Source of the DNA: Paractinoplanes tereljensis
Lineage (GTDB): Bacteria > Actinomycetota > Actinomycetes > Mycobacteriales > Micromonosporaceae
NCBI RefSeq assembly: GCF_016862435.1
Contig: NZ_BOMY01000038.1
Location: forward strand, 124,001-188,000
Direction: 5' to 3'
DNA length: 64,000 nucleotides
In this document: in pieces, positions 17,827-25,932 of the stretch
How the letters are laid out: every line of letters begins with the position of its first letter
Numbering within the stretch: position 1 is the first letter of the stretch
Translations under genes and position numbers: made by a program
The notes under the pieces: model-generated
Told to the model about the DNA's origin: nothing
Databases searched by the model: none
What the model saw: only the letters and a program-made list of their open reading frames with translations

Positions 17827-19347
17827 GTGATCACTATCGATGTCGATGCGCTGGGCATCCCGCCGGGAACCAAGCCGTTCGCTGATGGTGCGGTCGGTGC
17901 GCTGTTCTACGTACCGAACCCGGTTCCCGGATTGGAGGGCCGGACCCTCGTCTTCAAACAGGCCAAGCCGCAGACCGACCTCCCCACGGGTTTGGATCGG
18001 ACTCAGGTGCTCGCCCAGATGCGCGACGTGGTCGCGATGCGCGACGCGATGACGATCGCGGAGGTAGCGGATCTGGACGACGTGACGGTGTGGCCGCTGG
18101 CGGTGGTGCGGGACGGCGGCAACGACGACGGCATCCTTCTCGACCTGATCGCCCCGGAGTTCTTCGTCGCGACCAAGCCGTCCAACGGCCTGGCCGGTAA
18201 GGCGCTGTTCGAGCTGCAGTTCCTGTGCACAAGCGCGGGATATCTCGACAAGATGGGCATCAGTCAGTCGGTGACCGGCGACTTCGTCATGCGGCTCGCC
18301 ATGGCCGCCCGGCTTGCCTACGCGATCGAGATCGTGCATCGCCACCCGGTGGTCTTCGGCGACCTGCATGCCAAGAACGCGGTCGCCGCCACCCAGCCGT
18401 TTGCCCGGGTGCTGCTGATGGACTGTGACAGCGTCGCCGAGCTCAGCGACAGCGGACGCGTCCAGCTGCACGGCCCGTGCTTCACCCCGCCGGAGATCGC
18501 CGCCAAACAGCAGAAACTCCAGGATCAGAAGACTGACGTCTACAAGCTCGGGCTGTGCATCATTCGGATCCTGTCCCCGGGAAAGGGCGGGACCCAGCAG
18601 ACGGACCCGGTCAATCCCACCGCCATTCCCGGGCTGCTCGACCACGAGGGCATCACGCTGCTGCGGCGAGCCGCGGGCCACGCCCGGTCGGAGCGCCCGA
18701 CGGCAGCGGAGCTGCGGGAGTACCTGGTACGCCGGGTGTACAGCCTCGTCACCTTGCCGGAGCTGACCTCGGCCACGCTCAGCCACCGCGTCGCGCTCCG
18801 CGGCTCGGACATCTTCGTCCGCTGGGAGCAGCAGTACGGCACCGAGGTGCGGATCTTCGGAGCCGGCGGCTGGCTGCTCGACGGGATCGACCCCGGCAGA
18901 CATGCCGCCGGTTACCCCATCAAACCCCCGACTGCGGGTCCGATCGACGTCGAGGTGTGGAACAAGCACGGACCCTCGCGCCGTGTACGGGCCGGATATC
19001 TCGACTACTACGAGCTACCGACGCTCGACATCGCCGCGCAGTTGCGCGGTATCCCCCGGCCCGTGATCAGCGACCTGCCGGCACTCGACGCCGGCGCATT
19101 CCAGGCACTGCAGCCGTACCCGGTCGCCATCGGGCCGGACGTGAACCTCGCCTACCCGGCCCTGGCTCTCGATTACCCCGCCACGCCCCACGGTCTCGCC
19201 CCGGGTGCCCCGGCGGAGGCCGTCGAACGTGCCCAACACCGGGCGAACGCGGCCATCGACCAAACCGTCGGCACGGCGATGAAACGCCTGACCAGGGTGT
19301 TACGCGGGCGCCTCGACAAGGCTCCGAACAAAGGTGATCCGAAATGA
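17827..19347 (+). CDS. Protein kinase-like partner of the TerY-P triad
   Basis: A 506-residue protein. Residues about 20-300 form a divergent protein-kinase fold: candidate lysine K44 in LVFKQAKP, catalytic loop GDLHAKN (D179, N184), metal motif MDCD in place of DFG (D199), and KTDVYKLGLCIIRIL as the helix F motif. The glycine loop is weak. Residues about 300-400 resemble a fibronectin-III-like sandwich (IFVRWEQQYGTEVRIFGAG), and a helical tail follows. The known TerY-P kinases carry a C-terminal zinc ribbon, which I do not see here. The GTG start comes 3 nt after the phosphatase stop, and the stop overlaps the next gene by 4 nt. Activity is plausible but not certain. Confidence 0.8.
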   Translation: MITIDVDALGIPPGTKPFADGAVGALFYVPNPVPGLEGRTLVFKQAKPQTDLPTGLDRTQVLAQMRDVVAMRDAMTIAEVADLDDVTVWPLAVVRDGGNDDGILLDLIAPEFFVATKPSNGLAGKALFELQFLCTSAGYLDKMGISQSVTGDFVMRLAMAARLAYAIEIVHRHPVVFGDLHAKNAVAATQPFARVLLMDCDSVAELSDSGRVQLHGPCFTPPEIAAKQQKLQDQKTDVYKLGLCIIRILSPGKGGTQQTDPVNPTAIPGLLDHEGITLLRRAAGHARSERPTAAELREYLVRRVYSLVTLPELTSATLSHRVALRGSDIFVRWEQQYGTEVRIFGAGGWLLDGIDPGRHAAGYPIKPPTAGPIDVEVWNKHGPSRRVRAGYLDYYELPTLDIAAQLRGIPRPVISDLPALDAGAFQALQPYPVAIGPDVNLAYPALALDYPATPHGLAPGAPAEAVERAQHRANAAIDQTVGTAMKRLTRVLRGRLDKAPNKGDPK

Positions 19348-20846
19348 TAGATCTCGACCGGCACTCCACCGGGACACTGCTGTGCCGGCTTGGTGGCGCC
19401 GATGCCGGAGTGCTGAGCCTGGCACCGAAGGCCCGCCGCGAGTACATCGCGCTGGCGCTGGTCATGCTGGCTACCGCATCCCTTGCAGTGCTGTCGATGG
19501 CGTTCGCTATGACCGACGGTTTGAAGGCGAATCCCGTGGTCGGGGTGCTCATCGGACTGTTCTGGGGCGCAATCATCCTGACCGTCGACCGCGCGCTGAT
19601 CATCAATCTGAAGCCCAAGGGCGGCAAGGGACGCATGTTCCTGATGATCGTGCCTCGTCTCCTCATGGCGGCGCTGCTCGGTCTGGTCATCTCCACTCCG
19701 CTCACCCTGCGAATCTTCAACGACGAGATCGCGGCGCAGATGACCCACGACCAGATCGCCGCGGCCAACACGGCCGCGAAGGAGCTGGCGTCCGGCGACC
19801 TGACGGGTCTGTTCAACAGCAAGAACGCCGAGGTCAAGAAGTACGAGGAGATCGTCGCGGGCCGGTACACGTACACGGCGCCCGGGCTCACCCAGGCACA
19901 GCAGGAATACGACAAAGCCAAAACGGCCTACGAGGACAAGCAGAAGGACGCCGAAACCGCGTACCGCAGGTGGCAGTGCGAGCTTTATGGCGTCGGCTGC
20001 GAAGCGACCAGCAAGAAGAGGGGCGACGGGCCGCTGGCACAGGCCCTGAAGAAGGAGTACCAGAACCGCAAGGCGGAGGCGGGGCAGGCCGAGGACCTGA
20101 TGAACACCCAGCAGTCGGCGCTGCTGAATGCCCAGAAGCAGAACAGCGACGACGGCGAGACGGCCCTTGCGGCCGCGCAGGCCGACGCCGAGAAGCAACT
20201 GGCCGTTCTACGACCGCAGCGGGACAACCTGCAGCAGCAGTTGCAGGCGCTGAACGACGCGGCGCAAGCCAAGCGCCAGGACGGCCTGCTCGCCCAACTG
20301 GTGGCGCTCGGCCACCTCGACGACCAGAGCAAGCTGGCGCTGATCGCGCATCTGCTCCTGGCCGCGCTGCTTTTCATGATCGAGCTGTTGCCGGTCGCTA
20401 TCAAAACGCTCATCGCCGCCGGCCCTACCACCGTCTACGAGAGGGCCGAGAAACTCGACGACGACCTAGTGATGAAGCTGGCCGCTGCAAGAGCCAACCG
20501 GGAGCAAGCAAAACAGGCGGAGATCGACCAGCGGGCGATCGACAGTGAGGTACGGGTCGCGAAGAAGGTCCAGGAGAAGGTGGAGGATCTGGTGACCGAG
20601 ATCGCGATGGTGGCGGTCGATCAGTGGGGCGAAGAGGTGCGGCGATCCGCAGCCAGCTACACCCATCAACAACAACCGCCTCCGGTCCAGAACGGTGGGG
20701 GGTGGCATCCCCAGATACCCGGGCAGCAGCCCGGCCCCTACAACCTGCCGCCGGTGCAGAACCCGCCGGACAAGAACGCTCGGCAGCTCGGCAACAGCGG
20801 GCAGGGCGGCAACGGGCAAAACGGCGGTGGAGGTTCCCAGCCATGA
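19344..20846 (+). CDS. DUF4407-like membrane protein with coiled coil
   Basis: A 500-residue protein with three N-terminal membrane helices (about 35-57, 68-88, 97-120) and a long charged, Gln/Ala-rich helical coiled-coil region (about 130-325). A fourth helix (about 330-352) is followed by a cytoplasmic Pro/Gly/Asn/Gln-rich tail (about 435-500). This layout matches DUF4407 proteins. Two cysteines in the segment QCELYGVGCEA may form a pair. It is coupled by 4-nt overlaps to the kinase upstream and the unknown gene downstream. Inference: membrane anchor or executor of the phospho-signalling system. Confidence 0.82.
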   Translation: MIDLDRHSTGTLLCRLGGADAGVLSLAPKARREYIALALVMLATASLAVLSMAFAMTDGLKANPVVGVLIGLFWGAIILTVDRALIINLKPKGGKGRMFLMIVPRLLMAALLGLVISTPLTLRIFNDEIAAQMTHDQIAAANTAAKELASGDLTGLFNSKNAEVKKYEEIVAGRYTYTAPGLTQAQQEYDKAKTAYEDKQKDAETAYRRWQCELYGVGCEATSKKRGDGPLAQALKKEYQNRKAEAGQAEDLMNTQQSALLNAQKQNSDDGETALAAAQADAEKQLAVLRPQRDNLQQQLQALNDAAQAKRQDGLLAQLVALGHLDDQSKLALIAHLLLAALLFMIELLPVAIKTLIAAGPTTVYERAEKLDDDLVMKLAAARANREQAKQAEIDQRAIDSEVRVAKKVQEKVEDLVTEIAMVAVDQWGEEVRRSAASYTHQQQPPPVQNGGGWHPQIPGQQPGPYNLPPVQNPPDKNARQLGNSGQGGNGQNGGGGSQP

Positions 20847-22369
20847 CGACGACCAAAATCGTGCCGCACTGGGGCAAAGACGCCGATTGGGCCGGTCTCC
20901 TGCTGCTCATCGTGCCGGCCGGGCCGTTGCCGATAGCGGTGGCGGAGCTGGCCCGGTTGGTCCGAGACCGGATCGAGAGCGACGCCGCCCTCTACGACGT
21001 GGTGACCGTCTCGCATGCTCCGTCGCCGTCCTGGTTCCCCGCAGCGGCCGACTGGCAACGAGGGCTGCTTGTCTCACTGGTTCGGGCGGCGATGCTGGAC
21101 GGACACTTCCTCGCACCTCGCGGCATCTTCGTCACCTTCGTGGTCGGTGACTCCGATGAGGAGGTGCAGCGGGCGTACTCGCGGCTGCGTGCGAGCGAGT
21201 CGTTCGATCGGCTCCGCTCGATCAGCTATGGCGGCCGACTCGGCCGGGATTCTCAGCATGGCGGTATCTCGGCGGCCACCGTCGAGGCGATCTCGCAAGC
21301 GGCGTCGAAGGGTATCGCGGCCTACGAGCAACGCCCGGAACTAGCCATCGGCGAGAGCCTCTTCTGTGCTGAGGTCGACCGGCTGATCCAGCAGGGTCTG
21401 CTCAGCCGCGAGGAACTCCAGGTGGAGCGGCCGACGCCGCCCGCTCCGGTGCCGCCCAGTCCGCCCGCCCCGACGCGGGTCGTCCCCTCGCCAGCGATGC
21501 CTACGGCCTCCGGCCTTCCGACGGCGCCGCCCCGCCGACAGCCGCGACCTCCGGTGTTCCACCATGGCGATGACACGGTCGTGGTCGACAACCGGTCGCC
21601 GCTGAGCCGCCTCCGTGGCCCGGCACCCACGGACGCCGACGCCATCGAACGACTGTCGGCGATCACCGATGCGGTGTCGCTGGCGTGCTTCGTGGTGGTC
21701 CCCGACGAGGAGGCCGGCGCGCGCAAGGCCGGCCGGGACCACCGGGCACACGCCCTGGGTTTGGACCGGTTGCTGGCAACGGTCGCCGGCGATGCCCTGA
21801 CCGGTCGGCGCATGCGAGTGGCGGTAGAGGTGATCGCCGCGCTCGATCCGCTGCGCAAACTGGGTGTGCTGCGGCCGGCCGGCGAGCTCACCGGTGGCGA
21901 CCTGCCCAAAGTCCCCGCCGAGCTCTTCGATCATGGCAGGACGGTCAACGGACTCCTCAAGGCGGCGCAGAGTACAGCGATCGCGTTCCAGGCCCACGGC
22001 GTCGAGGTCCTCAGCCTGCACTACATCTTCCTGTCCAGCGTCGCGCTGGACAACGCGAACACATCCGGAGCCGAATGGAACCGGCTGCTCGAACACGCCC
22101 GTGTCACCTGGATCGAGATCGGCCCCAACCAGCCGGCCGACAATCCGGAGCCACTGGAAATCGCTCCCTCGCCGTACGGCTTCCATCTCGTTTCCGACCG
22201 GTACGACGTTGACGCGATGGTCGGGGAGGAGTCGGCGATCCTGTATCGATATCGGCAGCCAGATCCCGAGTCGCCGGCCCCCGCGGCACCACCGGCGGCC
22301 GGCGAGTCAGCGGACACGGCGGCTGGTCAGCGCCGAAGGTGGCTGCCTCGCTTCCGCCTTCGCCGCTGA
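20843..22369 (+). CDS. Two-domain protein of unknown function, end of the TerY operon
   Basis: This 508-residue protein is not recognised. Residues about 1-200 form an alpha/beta domain beginning with a hydrophobic strand, GLLLLIVPAG. A Pro-rich linker (about 200-245, many PP/PAP) joins it to a second alpha/beta domain (about 265-470) with strands such as ACFVVVPDEEA and VEVLSLHYIFLSS. The C-terminus is Pro/Ala-rich and ends in a basic RRRWLPRFRLRR tail that could touch membrane or nucleic acid. ATG 20843 overlaps the upstream stop (ATGA). It is the last gene of the plus-strand operon and lies 3 nt from the convergent small membrane gene. Confidence 0.7.
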   Translation: MTTTKIVPHWGKDADWAGLLLLIVPAGPLPIAVAELARLVRDRIESDAALYDVVTVSHAPSPSWFPAAADWQRGLLVSLVRAAMLDGHFLAPRGIFVTFVVGDSDEEVQRAYSRLRASESFDRLRSISYGGRLGRDSQHGGISAATVEAISQAASKGIAAYEQRPELAIGESLFCAEVDRLIQQGLLSREELQVERPTPPAPVPPSPPAPTRVVPSPAMPTASGLPTAPPRRQPRPPVFHHGDDTVVVDNRSPLSRLRGPAPTDADAIERLSAITDAVSLACFVVVPDEEAGARKAGRDHRAHALGLDRLLATVAGDALTGRRMRVAVEVIAALDPLRKLGVLRPAGELTGGDLPKVPAELFDHGRTVNGLLKAAQSTAIAFQAHGVEVLSLHYIFLSSVALDNANTSGAEWNRLLEHARVTWIEIGPNQPADNPEPLEIAPSPYGFHLVSDRYDVDAMVGEESAILYRYRQPDPESPAPAAPPAAGESADTAAGQRRRWLPRFRLRR

Positions 22370-22372
22370 TGG

Positions 22373-22711
22373 CTACCGCAAGCGGCCGCGTACCCACTTG
22401 CCGATCATGGAGAGGGTGATGATGGCCAGGACGAGAAAGATCCCGGCGTGCCACTGGTCGGCGCTGGTGTTCTTCCCCGTGTAGGAGAGCATCCCGTAGA
22501 AGAAGAAGATCACGTCGATGCCCAGCACGATGAGAACTGGCTTCGCGCTGGGCCGGGCCGAGCCATTGTTGATCTTGATGTGGCCCTTTTGCGTGGCGTA
22601 GACGTTCCCGCCCATGTTGTATTGATTGCCACTGTTGTTCGGGACGCCCGGCTGGCCGTTCCACGGCGGGAGACCTTGCTGTCCGGGGTTGCCGTTGCCC
22701 ATCGAGCTCAT
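22373..22711 (-). CDS. Small two-helix membrane protein with QKGHIKIN motif
   Basis: A 112-residue protein. The first 45 residues are Gly/Asn/Pro/Gln-rich, followed by the motif NVYATQKGHIKINN and two hydrophobic helices (about 57-75 and 87-106) with a basic end. It overlaps the stop region of the short CHAT gene upstream by 4 nt, so the two are co-transcribed. The motif resembles SINATQRGDININ at the N-terminus of that CHAT protein, which suggests that both use the same interaction element. Inference: membrane partner or target of the protease. Confidence 0.72.
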   Translation of the reverse strand: MSSMGNGNPGQQGLPPWNGQPGVPNNSGNQYNMGGNVYATQKGHIKINNGSARPSAKPVLIVLGIDVIFFFYGMLSYTGKNTSADQWHAGIFLVLAIITLSMIGKWVRGRLR

Positions 22712-23433
22712 CGCGGTCCTTCAGTCAGAAATGGTTTGGCGTGCAATCGCGTCGAAAGCTCGGGGATGTGCCGCCCGGCCAATCCGTGTATCGCCAGCGC
22801 CGCGGCCGCCTGGTCGAAGGCTTGCGGCACCGGGCAGCCAAAGCCAAGCGCCAGATAGAAAGCGGCGGCGAACACCGTGGCTGCTTCGTCGCTGACCGGC
22901 GCATTCATGCCGATGACGTAGTCAACGTGCTGCCCGATCGCCCGAACCGCGGCCGCCGACCAGCAGGCATTGAGGAGCACGACCCGGATGCGGTGATTTG
23001 CGACGCGAAACAGCTCGCCGAGGGCGTCCGCGCTCACCCTCTGCTCACGGCCGCGCCCGGCAGCAAGCACGATCTGCCCCGCGCTGTCACCGTGGCCGCT
23101 GAAGTGCACGATCTGCGGCTGGTGCTGATTCAGGTACTGCAGCAGATCCAACGGCCGCACGGCCCAGCAGGTGATCAACTCGTACGCATCACGCTCATCG
23201 GCCAGCCGGAGCCGCTCGCCGATCTGCCGCGCCTCCTCATCAATGGCAAGCCGCCCGGAACTGACCGGATTCGCTGCGAGCATGAGGACACGAATCCGGT
23301 CATCGGCCGCCGCCTTCTGCGTCACGGCTCGCTGTTCCGGCGGCTGCCCGTTGATGTTGATGTCGCCCCGCTGGGTCGCGTTTATGGACCCAGCACCGTG
23401 GACGGTATTGATCTGGTCGCCTACGTCCCTCAT
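22708..23433 (-). CDS. Short stand-alone CHAT protease
   Basis: A 241-residue protein consisting of a short N-terminal extension and one CHAT (caspase-HetF) peptidase domain. The catalytic pair is intact: His114 in VHFSGHGDS and Cys157 in VLLNACWSA. The N-terminus (MRDVGDQINT...SINATQRGDININ) matches short strand-like motifs found before effector domains in actinobacterial conflict proteins. ATG 23433 is chosen because the promoter motif TGTCCGTCA lies exactly 10 nt upstream. The frame is open further upstream, but that stretch has no family similarity. It overlaps the small membrane gene downstream by 4 nt. Inference: it replaces or complements the broken TPR-CHAT protease. Confidence 0.85.
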   Translation of the reverse strand: MRDVGDQINTVHGAGSINATQRGDININGQPPEQRAVTQKAAADDRIRVLMLAANPVSSGRLAIDEEARQIGERLRLADERDAYELITCWAVRPLDLLQYLNQHQPQIVHFSGHGDSAGQIVLAAGRGREQRVSADALGELFRVANHRIRVVLLNACWSAAAVRAIGQHVDYVIGMNAPVSDEAATVFAAAFYLALGFGCPVPQAFDQAAAALAIHGLAGRHIPELSTRLHAKPFLTEGPR

Positions 23434-23443
23434 AACATGACCC

Positions 23444-23452
23444 TGACGGACA
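23444..23452 (-). promoter_or_regulatory. TGTCCGTCA motif 10 nt before the short CHAT start
   Basis: TGTCCGTCA lies on the minus strand, 10 nt before the ATG at 23433. It is the same motif and the same spacing as at 11147-11155 before the TPR-CHAT gene, which indicates a shared promoter type and a leaderless transcript. Confidence 0.6.
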
Positions 23453-23563
23453 GCTTTCCGCAGGGCCGTGGCACTGGACCCGGAAGTTTCCGGCCGGATC
23501 GCAGCGGATCCGGGAGCCGGGTCGTCAAATGGGGTGACTTCCCATCGACCCCGGAGGATCCCG

Positions 23564-24064
23564 TTGGGTGGCAACGATCGCGACTTCAGTGACTTCGTCA
23601 CCGGGGCCGGCCCGGCGCTGCTGAAATCGGCGCGCCTGCTCACCGGCGACTGGCACCTCGGCGAGGACCTGGTGCAGACCGCGCTCGTGCAGGTCTACCG
23701 GCGCTGGAGCCGGCACGAGGAGTGGGACTCGCCGCTGGCCTACACCCGAGCCACCATGATCAACACGTTCTGCACCTGGCGGCGGCGACGCTGGCACCGC
23801 GAGGTGGCCACGGCCACGCCGGTGCCACCCGCCAGCCCCGACACCGCCGACCGGGTGGCGGCCTCCGACGCGCTCGCCCGGGCGCTCGACCGCCTCGACC
23901 GGCGCCAGCGGGCGGTGATCGTGCTGCGGTACTTCGACGAGTTGTCGGTCGCCGAGACCGCCGCCGTCCTGCGCTGCCCGCCGGGCACCGTCACCAGCAT
24001 CGCGTCCCGTGCCCTGGAGAAACTGCGCCGCGAGGCCACCCTGGAACTGGAGGACCGGCGATGA
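23564..24064 (+). CDS. SigE-family ECF RNA polymerase sigma factor
   Basis: A 166-residue ECF sigma factor of the actinobacterial SigE family. Region 2 is recognisable (LTGDWHLGEDLVQTALVQVYRRW and YTRATMINTFCTWRRRRWHRE), followed by region 4 (LDRRQRAVIVLRYFDELSVAETAAVL and GTVTSIASRALEKLR). The TTG at 23564 is chosen because GGAGG lies 6 nt upstream. It overlaps the next gene, a membrane protein with anti-sigma layout, by 4 nt. It is divergent from the short CHAT gene across 130 nt; whether it takes part in that regulon is unknown. Confidence 0.9.
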   Translation: MGGNDRDFSDFVTGAGPALLKSARLLTGDWHLGEDLVQTALVQVYRRWSRHEEWDSPLAYTRATMINTFCTWRRRRWHREVATATPVPPASPDTADRVAASDALARALDRLDRRQRAVIVLRYFDELSVAETAAVLRCPPGTVTSIASRALEKLRREATLELEDRR

Positions 24065-24531
24065 CCCCGTTCGAGGACGACCTGCGCCGAGAGCTGCGTT
24101 CGCTCACCGACAACCCGCCACCGATGAACAGCCTGCACGAACCGGTGATTCGCCGGGCCCGGACCGCCCGCATCCGGACGATCGCGGCCCTGTCGATCGC
24201 CGCGACCGCCCTGGTGGCCACCGCCGCATTCGCCTGGCCCACCCCCGGCGCCGGCCCGGCCCCGATCCCGGCCGCGCCCAGCGCCAGCCCCTCCGCCCTC
24301 GCCTATGCCCATCAGCTGTACGTGCATTGCGGCATCCGATACGCCAACTTCGAGGGCCGATGGTGGCAGGCAGTGCACCTCGGCGAGGTCCCCATGCCGG
24401 GACAGATCACGAACTACCTCGTCGGCACGATGACGCTGGTGGATGCCGATCACGCGACCTTCCGGAGCGAGCATCCGGCCCTGAGCGCCGATTTCATTCC
24501 CTTCGTCGGCGAACCCCCGCCGTGCCAATAG
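24061..24531 (+). CDS. Membrane protein in the anti-sigma position
   Basis: A 156-residue protein with a cytoplasmic N-terminus of about 35 residues (MTPFEDDLRRELRSLTDNPP), one membrane helix (about 41-60), a Pro/Ala linker and a small external domain with two cysteines. Size, topology and the 4-nt overlap with the ECF sigma gene point to an anti-sigma or sigma-associated factor. No zinc-binding HxxxCxxC motif is seen. The product is not otherwise recognised. Confidence 0.7.
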   Translation: MTPFEDDLRRELRSLTDNPPPMNSLHEPVIRRARTARIRTIAALSIAATALVATAAFAWPTPGAGPAPIPAAPSASPSALAYAHQLYVHCGIRYANFEGRWWQAVHLGEVPMPGQITNYLVGTMTLVDADHATFRSEHPALSADFIPFVGEPPPCQ

Positions 24532-24537
24532 GCATTT

Positions 24538-24555
24538 TTACCGTACGTTCGGTAA
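24538..24555 (+). promoter_or_regulatory. TetR-type operator TTACCGTACGTTCGGTAA
   Basis: An 18-bp inverted repeat (TTACCG...CGGTAA) ends 9 nt before the TetR start. It shares the pattern TTACC-nn-ACGTT-n-GGTAA with the palindrome at 25933-25950, so the TetR protein between them probably binds both. Confidence 0.7.
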
Positions 24556-24564
24556 CATTCGACC

Positions 24565-25137
24565 GTGGGTCGCGCACCGAGCATCGACGACGACGTACTG
24601 CTGGGCCATCTCGCCGAGGTCTTCCGCCAAGCGGGCTACGAGGGCGCCTCACTAACCGCGTTGTCGTCGGCGTCGGGCCTGCACCGCGCCAGCCTCTATC
24701 ACCGCTTCCCCACCGGGAAACCGGGCATGGCCGCGGCGGTCCTGGATTCGGTGGAGCAGGCGTTCGGTGCCATCCTCGACCCGTTGACCGCCGAGGACGA
24801 CCCGTCGGCCGCCGTCCGGGAGATGGCCCGCCGGGTCGGCGCGTTCTACGCCGACGGGCGGCTGGCCTGCGTGCTCGACACCATGACGCTGAGCGGCGCC
24901 CCGGACGAGATCAAGGTCCGGGCCGCCGGCCTGGCCACCACCTGGCTGTCGGCGATGGCCGGCGTCGCCCGGCGGGCCGGCGCCACCGAGCCGGACGCCG
25001 CACGCCGGGCCCGAGCCGCGCTGGTCCGCATCGAGGGATCTTTGGTGGTCACCCGGGTGCTGGCCGACCCGGCCGAGTTTCAGCTGGCCCTGGCCGAGCT
25101 CCCGGCCATCCTGATCCCGAGCGACCCCGGCCGGTAG
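24565..25137 (+). CDS. TetR/AcrR family transcriptional regulator
   Basis: A 190-residue TetR regulator. The N-terminal helix-turn-helix reads AGYEGASLTALSSASGLHRASLYHRFPTGK, and the all-helical C-terminal domain binds an unknown small ligand. The GTG start follows an 18-bp operator by 9 nt, indicating autoregulation. The gene converges with the flavin-oxidase-like gene, overlapping its 3' end by 58 nt, and that gene has the matching operator at its own start. The protein therefore probably represses both genes. Confidence 0.9.
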   Translation: MGRAPSIDDDVLLGHLAEVFRQAGYEGASLTALSSASGLHRASLYHRFPTGKPGMAAAVLDSVEQAFGAILDPLTAEDDPSAAVREMARRVGAFYADGRLACVLDTMTLSGAPDEIKVRAAGLATTWLSAMAGVARRAGATEPDAARRARAALVRIEGSLVVTRVLADPAEFQLALAELPAILIPSDPGR

Positions 25138-25922
25138 ACCACGTCCTCGATCTCGAACTCCACCGCCCGTGACCCGGATTCCTCGGCCCAGCGGACCTCG
25201 GCACGGCCGGTCAACTGGAGTGTCGTCCCGGTCGCCCAGTCGACGAACAGCAGCGCGGCCCGCGGGTCCTCGGTGATGTTGCCCAGCGTCATCAGCATGC
25301 CGTTGCCCCGGTAGTCGGGCCAGCGCAACCGGTTCGGGGACAGTACCTCGACGAACCCCGGCTCCCCGCCCCGATGCGAGACGTCGAGGTCACCGGACTC
25401 GGACACCGAGGCGACGAAGAAGGTGTCGGCCCCGGCGATCAGCGCACTCACCCCCGGCCCGGCCTCCCCCTGCTCCGCCCGGCCGGCCACGCTGCGCCGC
25501 TGGATGTACTTCGGGCAGTTCGGGAAGCTCTGGTCGATGGCCAGCCGGAGCCCGTCCGGCCGCGGCGTCGCGGTGCCGTTCATCCGCAGCCGGACGCGCG
25601 TCCGCAGATCGATGGCCAGCAGCCCGAGCTTGCCCTCGTGGCGGGTCATCGGCTCGACCGGATCGTCGGCCGCGAGCCGGGCCCGGACCAGCACCGACTC
25701 GTCGTCGGGGGCGCTGACGAAGCCCGGCGCCCCGGCGAACATCGACGCCCAGAGCCGGCCGTCGTCCGCCTGCGCCCCGACGACCAGCAGGTACTGCTGG
25801 GCCAGGAAGTCGTCGGCACCGTCCGGCAGCACCGGCTGGACCAGCCGCGAGACGGCCGTCGCCCGCGCGCTGAGCCCAGCCTTGGCCTGAACCGCCAGCT
25901 CCCCCCAATGAAAAACCGTCAT
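25080..25922 (-). CDS. Pyridoxamine 5'-phosphate oxidase-like flavin-binding protein
   Basis: A 280-residue protein of the PNPOx-like split-barrel class. It has paired FMN-binding barrels with stretches such as QYLLVVGAQADDGRLWASMF and GADTFFVASVSESGDLDVSHRGG, then MLMTLGNITEDPRAALLFVD. Such proteins bind FMN, F420 or haem and reduce small molecules; the substrate is unknown. ATG 25922 is chosen because it begins just after the 18-bp operator; the open frame upstream has no family match. The 3' end overlaps the convergent TetR gene by 58 nt. Confidence 0.85.
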   Translation of the reverse strand: MTVFHWGELAVQAKAGLSARATAVSRLVQPVLPDGADDFLAQQYLLVVGAQADDGRLWASMFAGAPGFVSAPDDESVLVRARLAADDPVEPMTRHEGKLGLLAIDLRTRVRLRMNGTATPRPDGLRLAIDQSFPNCPKYIQRRSVAGRAEQGEAGPGVSALIAGADTFFVASVSESGDLDVSHRGGEPGFVEVLSPNRLRWPDYRGNGMLMTLGNITEDPRAALLFVDWATGTTLQLTGRAEVRWAEESGSRAVEFEIEDVVYRPGSLGIRMAGSSARAS

Positions 25923-25932
25923 GCCCCCATTA

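Noticed and set aside
14467..19347. Tellurite-resistance (Ter) operon
   Set aside because: Only the TerY-P triad is present. No TerD/TerZ/TerC-type genes are visible in the window, so a metal-resistance label is not supported.
23564..24531. ECF sigma/anti-sigma pair as the regulator of the caspase region
   Set aside because: It is adjacent and divergent to the short CHAT gene, but it has no shared TGTCCGTCA motif of its own on the plus strand. SigE-family pairs are very common in actinomycetes, so the link is not claimed.
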